From JBCBCP01 sp039178165 (GTDB lineage: Bacteria; Pseudomonadota; Alphaproteobacteria; Rhodobacterales; Rhodobacteraceae): 13,447 nt of DNA. How positions within the stretch are numbered: the first letter of the stretch is position 1; each line of letters opens with the position of its first letter. Shown piece by piece: positions 1 to 7,022 of this stretch. The DNA is taken from positions 1-13,447 of the forward strand of contig JBCDFL010000084.1 in the NCBI GenBank assembly GCA_039178165.1, read 5' to 3'. Both the position numbers and the translations under genes were made by a program. Below the pieces are notes generated by a model. That model was given only the letters and a program-made list of their open reading frames with translations. It was not told where the DNA came from and did not search any database.

Positions 1-254
1 ACGTCGCACGCCAGTTCGGTCTTCAGGACCTCGTGCGTGACGACATTCCGCGTCACTACAATCCACGCCCCGCAGCCTGCCTCGTGCTGCCACAGCTCCC
101 GCACGATGCCGGCCGGATTTTCGCGCAAATAGACATACCAATCCCACTCTTCGGCCGAGGCATCGGGTCCGGGACGTTCGAGCGCCCCGGCATGGCCGAG
201 ATAGTAGAACTCCCGGCGATCACGCGGGCCGCAAATTGGGCATACAATTCTCAT
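1..254 (-). CDS. soxD: Sarcosine oxidase delta subunit, C-terminus cut by window edge
   Basis: This is the small zinc-binding delta subunit of heterotetrameric sarcosine oxidase, which oxidatively demethylates sarcosine to glycine in the cytoplasm. The 84 visible residues begin MRIVCPICGPRD and carry the CxxC pair (C5, C8) plus H57 and C61 in WQHEAGCGAW, the usual zinc ligand pattern of the family. The family is roughly 90-110 residues, so only a short tail is missing. The start is well fixed: an in-frame TAG lies directly before the ATG, and a GGAG sits 7 nt upstream. It follows soxB on the same strand after an 89-nt gap, the usual B-D order; soxA and soxG would be expected beyond the window. 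The product call rests on motifs and gene order. Confidence 0.9.
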   Translation of the reverse strand, partial: MRIVCPICGPRDRREFYYLGHAGALERPGPDASAEEWDWYVYLRENPAGIVRELWQHEAGCGAWIVVTRNVVTHEVLKTELACD

Positions 255-343
255 CTATCGTCTCCAGTCGACGCGCAAACCCGCATCTTCACTTGGCCGA
301 AAACAACTCCCGCTGGAGGCTCCCGCCCTCACAACCCGCACCA

Positions 344-1615
344 TCAGTGCAAATTGTGCTGAGAGCCCGTGCTCTCTTCGTCCATGATCCCGTAGCCCGT
401 GCGGAAGCGGTCCAGGCGGTGGTGCTTGGTCACCGCGTGCGGCGTGTCCGTGGCCAGTAGATGCGCAAAGGTGTGGCCCGAGCCGGGCGTCGCCTTAAAC
501 CCGCCATAGCACCAGCCGCAATTGACGTAGAGGCCGCCAATATCCGTCCGGTCGATGATGAAGGACCCATCGGGTGTCATGTCCATAATCCCGCCCCAGG
601 ACCGCAGCATCTTGGCCTTGCCGATCATCGGCATCAGCGTCATCGCCGCCTCCGTCACATGCTCCACCAGCGGCAGGTTCCCGCGGCTGGCATAGCTTGC
701 GTACATGTCCAGATCCCCGCCAAAGACGAGGCCGCCCTTGTCCGACTGGCTGATATAGAAGTGGCCCATCCCGTAGGTCACGACGTGGTCGATGCAGGGC
801 TTCAGCCCCTCCGTCACGAAGGCCTGCAAGACGTGGCTCTCGATCGGCAGGGTCAGCCCGGCCATGGCCGCCACCTGCGATGACCGGCCCGCAGCGCAGA
901 GGCCCACCTTCTTGGCACGGATCGGCCCTTTGGTCGTCTGCACGCCGGTAACCTGCCCGTTCGAGATGTCGATGCCCGTCACCTCGCATTGCTGGATCAG
1001 ATGCACGCCGCGCTGCGAAGCGCTTCGCGCAAAACCCCAGGCCACGGCATCGTGCCGCGCAGTCCCGCCGCGCTTGTGATACAGCCCGCCATAGATCGGA
1101 AAGCGCGTCTGCTCGAAATCCAAGTAAGGCAGCTCGCGCCGCACCCCTTCGGTGTCCAGAAGGATCGCATCGTCCCCCTGACTCAGCATCTGGTTGCCGC
1201 GGCGGGCAAAGGCGTCCCGCTGCCCGTCCGAATGGAAGAGGTTGATGATCCCCCGCTGCGAATGCATCACGTTGTAGTTCAGGTCCTCCTCCAGACCCTC
1301 CCACAGCTTGAGCGAGTGCGAGTAGAACTCCGAATTACCGGGCAGCATGTAGTTCGCGCGCACGATGGTCGTGTTCCGGCCCACATTGCCGCCGCCCAGA
1401 TAGCCCCGCTCGATCACCGCCACGTTGGTGATCCCGTGGACCGAAGCGAGGTAATGCGCCGTCGCCAGCCCGTGCCCGCCGCCGCCCACGATGATGATGT
1501 CATATTCTGCCTTCGGCTCCGGGCTGGACCAATGGGGGCCCCAGCCTTTGTTGCCACTCAGGCCCTCGCGCAGGACGCGGAAGCCCGAAAAGCCGTCTTT
1601 GCCGAAGATCCCCAT
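344..1615 (-). CDS. soxB: Sarcosine oxidase beta subunit (FAD/FMN flavoprotein)
   Basis: This is the catalytic flavoprotein subunit of heterotetrameric sarcosine oxidase, which oxidises sarcosine and passes the one-carbon unit toward tetrahydrofolate on the alpha subunit. It has 423 residues, close to the family length. The N-terminal Rossmann FAD motif is VGGGGHG (about 43-49). A DAO-type oxidoreductase fold follows, with GGTARHDAVAWG around 183-194; its His188 corresponds to the His that carries covalent FMN in characterised beta subunits. The C-terminal flavin/substrate segment is GWCYGGFKATPGSG (367-380). The chosen ATG at 1615 has AAAGGGGG 6 nt upstream and gives the expected N-terminus before KGWGPHWSSPEPK. 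A longer in-frame GTG start at 1675 lacks a ribosome site. The Shine-Dalgarno lies inside a strong hairpin (separate entry). soxD follows. Confidence 0.93.
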   Translation of the reverse strand: MGIFGKDGFSGFRVLREGLSGNKGWGPHWSSPEPKAEYDIIIVGGGGHGLATAHYLASVHGITNVAVIERGYLGGGNVGRNTTIVRANYMLPGNSEFYSHSLKLWEGLEEDLNYNVMHSQRGIINLFHSDGQRDAFARRGNQMLSQGDDAILLDTEGVRRELPYLDFEQTRFPIYGGLYHKRGGTARHDAVAWGFARSASQRGVHLIQQCEVTGIDISNGQVTGVQTTKGPIRAKKVGLCAAGRSSQVAAMAGLTLPIESHVLQAFVTEGLKPCIDHVVTYGMGHFYISQSDKGGLVFGGDLDMYASYASRGNLPLVEHVTEAAMTLMPMIGKAKMLRSWGGIMDMTPDGSFIIDRTDIGGLYVNCGWCYGGFKATPGSGHTFAHLLATDTPHAVTKHHRLDRFRTGYGIMDEESTGSQHNLH

Positions 1616-1620
1616 GCCGC

Positions 1621-1665
1621 GCCCCCTTTGCTGACCCACATTGTCTAGCAAGGGGGCGAGGCCCC
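1621..1665 (-). promoter_or_regulatory. soxB leader: Shine-Dalgarno-sequestering hairpin with competing upstream hairpin
   Basis: In the soxB mRNA, the arm GCCCCCUUGCU (plus-strand 1657-1647) pairs with AGCAAAGGGGGC (1632-1621), 11 bp with one bulged base. GAC/GUC inside the loop can extend the stem. The 3' arm contains the whole AAAGGGGG ribosome site of soxB. Just upstream, GGGGC (1665-1661) can pair with the first five bases of the same 5' arm (GGGGC-CUC-GCCCC), which would free the ribosome site. Two mutually exclusive folds are therefore possible. Neither arm is followed by a U tract, so it is not a typical terminator. The pairing is seen directly; a regulatory role is inference. No known riboswitch aptamer was recognised in the 74 nt upstream. 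Confidence 0.55.
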
Positions 1666-1739
1666 GCCACGGCACTTTTCGACGCGGGCAGGTCTGTGTG
1701 CGACGTCCGGTGTCGCGCAGCGCCTACACGGAAGCGAGG

Positions 1740-3170
1740 CTACAGACCTTTGGCCTTGTAGCTGTCCGCCACCTTACCGATCGCGACGAGGTAGGCAGCA
1801 GTACGCAGATCGTCGATCTCGTCCCTCTCGTGCCAGACGGTCGCCATCGCGCCGTAGGCGTCGCGCATCGTGTCGTCGAGGCCGGAGCGCACCAGCTCCA
1901 GCTCCCCCGCTCCGCGCAGGTACTTGTCCTTGAACCCGGGCGACAGCGTCCAGTTGATCGAACTGTCCTTGGAAATCCGCTCCAGCTCATCGACCAGCAG
2001 CTGGTGCCGCGTCTCTTCCTGGCGGCGCTGCATCCGGCCAAAGCGGATGTGGCTGAGGTTCTTCACCCACTCGAAATAAGACACCGTCACCCCGCCCGCA
2101 TTGGCATACATGTCGGGGATGATGACCGTGCCCTTGTCGCGCAGGATCGCGTCGGCCCCGGCGGTCACGGGGCCATTGGCCGCCTCGATGATCAGCGGCG
2201 CCTGGATGTCGGCGGCGTTCTCAAGGTTGATGACCCCCTCCAGCGCGGCGGGGATCAGGATATCGCAGTCCTGCGTGAGGACGGATGCGCCATCTTCCAC
2301 GTATTCGGCATCCGCATAGCCCTTCACCCCGTGATGTTCCGCGATCCACTTGCGGATGGCGTCGACGTCGAGGCCGTCCTTATCCACCAGCGCCCCGTCC
2401 CGTTCGATGATGCCGGTGATGCGGCAGCCATCCTCTTCGCTCAGGAACTTGGCCGCGTGGTAGCCCACATTGCCCAGCCCCTGAACGACGACCGCCTTGT
2501 CGTCGAGGCTGCCGTTCAGCCCGGCCTTCTTCATCCCGTCGCCGTCGCGGAAGAACGCGCGCAGGGCGTATTGCACACCCCGGCCCGTCGCCTCCGTCCG
2601 GCCCTGGATGCCGCCCGCATTGATCGGCTTGCCGGTCACGCAGGCCGCGCCGTTGATGTCGGTCGTGTTCATTCGCTTGTACTGATCGGCGATCCACGCC
2701 ATCTCCCGCTCCCCGGTGCCCATATCGGGCGCCGGCACGTTCTGGGCCGGGTTGACCATGTCGCGTTTGATCAGCTCGTAGGCGAAGCGGCGGGTGATCC
2801 GCTCCATCTCGTCCTCGTCGTATTGGCGCGGATCGATCCGCAAACCGCCTTTGGAGCCGCCAAAGGGCGCCTCCACCAGCGCGCATTTGTAGGTCATCAG
2901 CGCTGCCAGCGCCTCCACCTCGTCCTGGTTGACGCCCATCGCAAAGCGGATGCCACCCTTCACGGGCTCCATATGCTCCGAATGGACCGACCGGTAGCCG
3001 GTGAAGGTGTGGATCTGCCCGCGCAAGCGCACGCCGAAGCGCACAGTGTAGGTGGCGTTGCAGACGCGGATCTTCTCCTCCAGCCCCGGCGGAAGCGGCA
3101 TCAACGCCACGGCGCGGTTGAACATCAGGTCCACGCTTTCGCGGAACGACGGCTCGGTCTGGGGGCTCAT
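1740..3170 (-). CDS. gdhA: Glu/Leu/Phe/Val-family dehydrogenase, probable NAD-linked glutamate dehydrogenase
   Basis: It reversibly deaminates L-glutamate to 2-oxoglutarate and ammonia. It has 476 residues, in the usual range for the hexameric class. The dimerisation/catalytic domain has PVKGGIRF (K71), MTYKCAL (K95), the catalytic Lys in APFGGSKGGL (K107) and the active-site Asp in PAPDMGTG (D149). The dinucleotide domain carries QGLGNVG (230-236), and an acidic residue after the second strand (E256) favours NAD over NADP by inference. GGVTVSYFEWVKN (359-371) places a Ser (S364) where glutamate-specific enzymes have it, arguing against a leucine dehydrogenase. The ATG has AAGGAG 7 nt upstream. 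It lies 124 nt upstream of soxB on the same strand, so co-transcription is possible but not shown. The symbol is generic; rocG or gudB would be equally defensible. Confidence 0.93.
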   Translation of the reverse strand: MSPQTEPSFRESVDLMFNRAVALMPLPPGLEEKIRVCNATYTVRFGVRLRGQIHTFTGYRSVHSEHMEPVKGGIRFAMGVNQDEVEALAALMTYKCALVEAPFGGSKGGLRIDPRQYDEDEMERITRRFAYELIKRDMVNPAQNVPAPDMGTGEREMAWIADQYKRMNTTDINGAACVTGKPINAGGIQGRTEATGRGVQYALRAFFRDGDGMKKAGLNGSLDDKAVVVQGLGNVGYHAAKFLSEEDGCRITGIIERDGALVDKDGLDVDAIRKWIAEHHGVKGYADAEYVEDGASVLTQDCDILIPAALEGVINLENAADIQAPLIIEAANGPVTAGADAILRDKGTVIIPDMYANAGGVTVSYFEWVKNLSHIRFGRMQRRQEETRHQLLVDELERISKDSSINWTLSPGFKDKYLRGAGELELVRSGLDDTMRDAYGAMATVWHERDEIDDLRTAAYLVAIGKVADSYKAKGL

Positions 3171-3261
3171 CGGGCGCTCCTTATGAGGGACGAGTCAGGC
3201 TATTCCCAATCCTAAGACGAAGCGTAGGGTCCGTGCGACTTTTTTGAGCGTTATATGAACA

Positions 3262-3270
3262 TGTGGATAA
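3262..3270 (-). promoter_or_regulatory. Perfect DnaA-box 9-mer in the gdh/tad divergent region
   Basis: The minus strand reads TTATCCACA, the consensus high-affinity DnaA box. It sits 92 nt upstream of the glutamate dehydrogenase start and 152 nt upstream of the first VWA gene. One exact copy on either strand would be expected only about 0.1 times in a window this size under equal base use, and less at high GC. A GANTC methylation-type site (GAGTC, 3192-3196) lies in the same interval. Binding and function are inference. Confidence 0.5.
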
Positions 3271-3390
3271 CGGCGGGCAAAGCGCGGACAATCACAGCCT
3301 GCCGTCAGAACCGTTTCCCCGCGCGCGACGATGCCAGAGAGTTGCGCGGCCCGTGCCCCAATTCGGCCACACTTGGGTAAGACTTTGTCA

Positions 3391-3417
3391 ACAACTCGAA
3401 GCTGCCACGAGAGTTGT
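3391..3417 (+). promoter_or_regulatory. Inverted repeat immediately before the first VWA gene
   Basis: ACAACTC (3391-3397) and GAGTTGT (3411-3417) form a perfect 7-bp inverted repeat with a 13-nt loop, ending 4 nt before the ATG at 3422. The only purine-rich ribosome-site candidate (GAGAG, 3409-3413) overlaps the right arm. It could be an operator or an RNA hairpin limiting initiation; the sequence alone cannot distinguish these. Confidence 0.35.
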
Positions 3418-3421
3418 CATA

Positions 3422-4882
3422 ATGTTGCCTGTATTCCGCGTTCGCGCGCCCCTTACCCGTTTCCGCCGCTCCGAAGATGGCTCAATGACCATTTTCGCGC
3501 TCTACATGTTCATGATGATGCTGCTGGTCGGCGGGATCGGCGTCGATCTGATGCTGGCCGAATACCAGCGCAACAAGCGGCAACAAATCCTGGACCGCGC
3601 CGTGTTGGCCGCCGCCGACATGGACACGACGCTCGACCCCGAAGCGGTCGTGCGCGATTACTTCACGAAATCCGGGCTCGACGGCAGCAAAGTGTCGGTC
3701 ACCGTCAGCCAAAGCGCGACGCACCGCACCGTGACGGCGACGGATTTGATGCAGCAAGACACCGGCTGGATGAAATTCGTCGGCACGAACAGCCTTCCGG
3801 TCTACACCGCCGGCACGGCCGTGCAGGTGATCCCCGAACTGGAAATTTCCCTCGTGCTCGACATCTCGGGCTCGATGCGGTTCTCCAACCGGATGACCGA
3901 GCTCAAGCCGGCGGCCAAAGACTTCGTGAGCACGCTGCTGAAGGGTGATCTGGCGCAATACACCTCCATCAACCTCATCCCCTACGCCGGCCAGACGAAC
4001 CCGGGCCAGTTCATGTTTAACCGCCTGAATGGTCAGCGCTACGCCGCGATGGCATTGGACGAGAAGGACGGCGGCGTGGACGAGCGGTTCAACAACACCC
4101 TGCTTCACCACAGCCAAGCGGCTGGCGCGGGCAGCCAGAAGAACGTGCGCTACGTCTTTCCCAACGACAGCTCTTGTATCGAGATCGAGCAGACTGACTT
4201 CGACTATTCGGGCCTGCCGAACAAGGCGAGCTACAACCAGACGGCGCATTTCATGAACTGGGCGATTGCCGCAGACGTCATGGACTGGGGCTGGTGCCCG
4301 ACGGACGACACGGCGATCCAGTACGCGCAGAACGACGCCAAGACGCTGCACAAGTTCATCGACGGCATCCGTATGCACGACGGCACCGGCACGCACTACG
4401 CCATCAAATACGCGCTGGCGCTGCTCGACCCGTCCAGCCGCGATGACTTCAAGGCGCTGAACGCCGCGGGCCTGGTGCCGGACGAGTTCAAAGCCCGGCC
4501 CGCCGATTGGGGCGATCAGCGGGCGGAGAAGTTCATCGTTCTGATGACGGACGGACAGATCACACAGCAAGACCGGCCCAAGGACCCGCTGCACAAGAAG
4601 AACCCGACGCGCGAGCTGAACTTCCGCGGCAGCGACCGCAAGAGCATCACGTCGGCAGGTACGAACGTTAAAAGTTTCTACAAAATTTGTGATCTTGCGA
4701 AGGATCCCAGCCGCAACGTTCAGATCTACACCATCGCGTTCGAGGCGCCTGCCTCCGCCAAGACGCAAATGCGCAACTGCGCGTCCTCGCCCAGCCACTT
4801 CTTCGATGTAAAGGACAGCGAGTTGAACGACGCCTTCGCTCAGATCGCACGTCAAATCCGGCCGCTCCAACTGACCCATTGA
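3422..4882 (+). CDS. TadG-like pilus-assembly protein with von Willebrand A domain (copy 1)
   Basis: It is a single-pass, mostly periplasmic protein of 486 residues. A basic N-terminus (RVRAPLTRFRRSEDG) precedes one membrane helix (about 24-44). Then comes VDLMLAEYQRNKRQQILDRAVLAAAD, typical of the Tad/TadE-G N-terminal family. The VWA domain follows: LVLDISGSM (145-152, MIDAS D147/S149/S151), a probable MIDAS Thr in GTGTHYA (321-327) and VLMTDG (373-378). Four cysteines (C252, C292, C423, C453) occupy the same relative places as in the downstream paralogue and suggest two disulfides. The prepilin-like Gly20 is present, but +5 is Phe rather than Glu. The ATG at 3422 was chosen because it places the basic stretch and helix at the N-terminus; upstream in-frame sequence is not pilin-like. 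The family is linked to Flp/Tad pili; the exact role here is unknown. Confidence 0.85.
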   Translation: MLPVFRVRAPLTRFRRSEDGSMTIFALYMFMMMLLVGGIGVDLMLAEYQRNKRQQILDRAVLAAADMDTTLDPEAVVRDYFTKSGLDGSKVSVTVSQSATHRTVTATDLMQQDTGWMKFVGTNSLPVYTAGTAVQVIPELEISLVLDISGSMRFSNRMTELKPAAKDFVSTLLKGDLAQYTSINLIPYAGQTNPGQFMFNRLNGQRYAAMALDEKDGGVDERFNNTLLHHSQAAGAGSQKNVRYVFPNDSSCIEIEQTDFDYSGLPNKASYNQTAHFMNWAIAADVMDWGWCPTDDTAIQYAQNDAKTLHKFIDGIRMHDGTGTHYAIKYALALLDPSSRDDFKALNAAGLVPDEFKARPADWGDQRAEKFIVLMTDGQITQQDRPKDPLHKKNPTRELNFRGSDRKSITSAGTNVKSFYKICDLAKDPSRNVQIYTIAFEAPASAKTQMRNCASSPSHFFDVKDSELNDAFAQIARQIRPLQLTH

Positions 4883-5085
4883 TCCGCGGCGGGCGGGCGC
4901 AGGGAAGGATTAACGAATGATGAACCGGACCGCACCCGCCCCCCAGTTCCCGCCCGCATGGGGCCGAAATATCACAGTGGTTTCGCGGTTTTGCCGCTTT
5001 CGGGCCACAAATGCCCGTCACTCCACCCTTGGCGCAACAGGTCCGTCCGGATCGCGGCGCCTTGGATTGGAAGGACGAAGCACCC

Positions 5086-6489
5086 ATGGCTCAACGTGCC
5101 AAACTAAGACTGCGCAGCGCGGCCGCTCTGGCCCGATTTGCGCGGGACGAGCGCGGAACGATGACATTGTTCGGCGTTTACATCTTCATGATGATGCTGC
5201 TGGTCGGCGGCATCGGGGTTGACCTCATGCGCAACGAGATGGAGCGCGTGCGCCTGCAAAACACGGTCGACCGGGCGGTTCTGGCCGCTGCGGACCTGGA
5301 TCAGGAACTCGACCCCACCGCCGTCGTGAACGACTACTTCGCGAAAGCGGGGATGTCGTCCTATGTGAACTCGGTCACGATCAACGAAGGCTTGAACTTC
5401 CGCATCGTGACGGCCGACGCCTCCACCGCCTCGCAGACCCAATTCATGCGTCTGATGGGCGTGCCGGACCTGCCCGTCCCCGCCATCTCGCAAGCCGAAG
5501 AGCGGATCGCGAATGTCGAGATTTCCATGGTCCTCGATATCTCGGGCTCGATGGGATCGAACAACAAGATCAAGAACATGCGCGATGCCGCGAAAGTCTT
5601 CGTCGACACCGTGATCCGGGAAGAGACCGAAGACCTCATCTCCCTCTCGATGGTGCCCTATTCGGAACACGTGAACGCGGGGCCGGACCTCTTTGGCGCC
5701 TTCAAAACGATCCGGCGGCACAACTACTCGTTCTGCATGGAGTTTCCGAACTCCGAATACACCAAGACCAAGATCAACCGCAGCCTGACCTACGATCAGG
5801 GCCAGCACTTCCAGTGGGGCTACGACAGCAAGAACCGAGTCAACAACCCGATGTGCCCCAAGCAATGGTACGAACAGGTCGTCACCCACAGCCAGAACGC
5901 CACCGATCTGAAAAACCGCATCGGCAAGATGCAGGCGCGCGGATCAACCTCGATCTTCCTGGGCATGAAATGGGCTGTCGGCCTGCTGGACCCCGATTTC
6001 AACACGATCCTGCGCAAGCTGAACACCGCCGGTAAGGTCGACAACGAGTTTATCTCGCGCCCCGCCGCCTACTCCGACGTTGAGACGTTGAAGACCATCG
6101 TTCTGATGACGGACGGGCGGAACCACTATTCCAACCGCATCGCAAGCTGGGCGTACGACGCGCCGTCCGAATATGTGCACTGGTCCAAGAACAACTTCTG
6201 GTACTGGCTCTACGACAACGTGCACCACAGCCAGCGCCACTACTACTACAACGCAGACATCTACACCCCGTCGACCGGCGACTTCTACCTCGACCAGATC
6301 TGCGACGCGGCCAAGGCAAAAGGCATCGTTGTGTGGTCCATCGGCTTCGAGGTCGACAACCACGGCGCCACGCAGATGAAGAACTGCGCGTCCTCGCCCA
6401 GCCACTTCTTCCGCGTCGAAGGCGTTGAGATTTCCGAAGCGTTCGAGGCCATCGCCCGCTCCATCAACCAGCTGAGGCTGACCCAATGA
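5086..6489 (+). CDS. TadG-like pilus-assembly protein with von Willebrand A domain (copy 2)
   Basis: This is a paralogue of the preceding gene, 467 residues, with the same plan. A basic N-terminus ends in RFARDERG, followed by one membrane helix (about 27-47). The linker is VDLMRNEMERVRLQNTVDRA, and the VWA domain has MVLDISGSMGS (148-158), a MIDAS Thr candidate in GSTSIFLGM and VLMTDG (339-344). Cysteines C217, C257, C406 and C434 match those of copy 1. Both copies share NCASSPSHFF near the C-terminus and end IAR(S/Q)I..L.LT. Unlike copy 1, residues about 363-393 are strikingly rich in Trp, Tyr and His. The start at 5086 has AAGGA 10 nt upstream. The stop overlaps the next start (ATGA), indicating coupling. 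A 203-nt gap separates it from copy 1; it holds no clear terminator. Confidence 0.87.
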   Translation: MAQRAKLRLRSAAALARFARDERGTMTLFGVYIFMMMLLVGGIGVDLMRNEMERVRLQNTVDRAVLAAADLDQELDPTAVVNDYFAKAGMSSYVNSVTINEGLNFRIVTADASTASQTQFMRLMGVPDLPVPAISQAEERIANVEISMVLDISGSMGSNNKIKNMRDAAKVFVDTVIREETEDLISLSMVPYSEHVNAGPDLFGAFKTIRRHNYSFCMEFPNSEYTKTKINRSLTYDQGQHFQWGYDSKNRVNNPMCPKQWYEQVVTHSQNATDLKNRIGKMQARGSTSIFLGMKWAVGLLDPDFNTILRKLNTAGKVDNEFISRPAAYSDVETLKTIVLMTDGRNHYSNRIASWAYDAPSEYVHWSKNNFWYWLYDNVHHSQRHYYYNADIYTPSTGDFYLDQICDAAKAKGIVVWSIGFEVDNHGATQMKNCASSPSHFFRVEGVEISEAFEAIARSINQLRLTQ

Positions 6490-7022
6490 TACAGCGACTG
6501 TTCCGCGGCCTGCGCCGCTTCCGCCGCCGCGAAGACGGCCAGATGTTGATCGAATTCGCGCTGGCGATCCCGCTCATGTTCACGCTCTTCATGACTTCGG
6601 TCGAGCTGGGCATCTACCAAATGCGGCAGATGTTCCTAGACCGCGGGCTAGACATGACCGTGCGCGATATCCGGCTGAACACCGGCGCGAACTATACGCA
6701 CAAGGACCTCAAGGACAGCATTTGCGCCTATTCCGGCTTCCTGCCGGACTGCTCCACCACGCTGAAGCTAGAGATGAACCCGGTCGATCCGCGCGCCTTC
6801 TCCGGCTTTGCGGGCCCGCCCGATTGCAACGACGTCAGCAAGCCGGTCTCCCCCTCGCGCAGCTTTGTGCATGGCACCGAACACCAGCTGATGCTGCTGC
6901 GCGCGTGCTTCATGTTCGAGCCGGTCTTTCCGTCCACCGGCCTCGGCTTTCACTTCACCAAGGACGGGTCTGGCCGGGCTATGATGACCTCCACGTCCGC
7001 CTTCGTGCAGGAGCCGGTATGA
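6486..7022 (+). CDS. TadE-like pseudopilin (first)
   Basis: It is a 178-residue TadE-family minor pseudopilin. The basic leader RLFRGLRRFRRREDG ends in Gly18, followed by QMLIE, so Glu23 is at +5 and the hydrophobic helix FALAIPLMFTLFMTSVEL follows. This G|xxxxE arrangement is the classic type IV prepilin peptidase site. The rest is a small extracytoplasmic domain with four cysteines (C80, C89, C114, C141), plausibly two disulfides. The ATG overlaps the stop of the VWA gene by 4 nt, with GAGG 8 nt upstream. Its own stop overlaps the next start, so the three genes form one translational unit. The substrate and assembled structure are not deducible from the sequence. Confidence 0.85.
   Translation: MIQRLFRGLRRFRRREDGQMLIEFALAIPLMFTLFMTSVELGIYQMRQMFLDRGLDMTVRDIRLNTGANYTHKDLKDSICAYSGFLPDCSTTLKLEMNPVDPRAFSGFAGPPDCNDVSKPVSPSRSFVHGTEHQLMLLRACFMFEPVFPSTGLGFHFTKDGSGRAMMTSTSAFVQEPV

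Noticed and set aside
1616..1675. Alternative upstream GTG start of soxB at 1675
   Set aside because: It has no ribosome site and adds 20 residues unlike family N-termini; the ATG at 1615 has a good site and the expected length.
1616..1739. Rho-independent terminator between glutamate dehydrogenase and soxB
   Set aside because: The strong stem here lacks a following U tract and contains the soxB ribosome site, so it is better read as a leader structure.
1641..3215. Long open frame (524 codons) on the plus strand opposite glutamate dehydrogenase
   Set aside because: It mirrors a fully conserved enzyme on the other strand; its translation is Arg/His/Val/Leu-rich without domains, as expected from GC-rich third positions.
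3482..4879. Long minus-strand frame opposite the first VWA gene
   Set aside because: It is a shadow of a gene with clear MIDAS motifs and a membrane helix; the antisense product has no domain.
4985..5000. Possible terminator after the first VWA gene
   Set aside because: The stem is only 4 bp (GCGG/CCGC) with three T residues, too weak to call.
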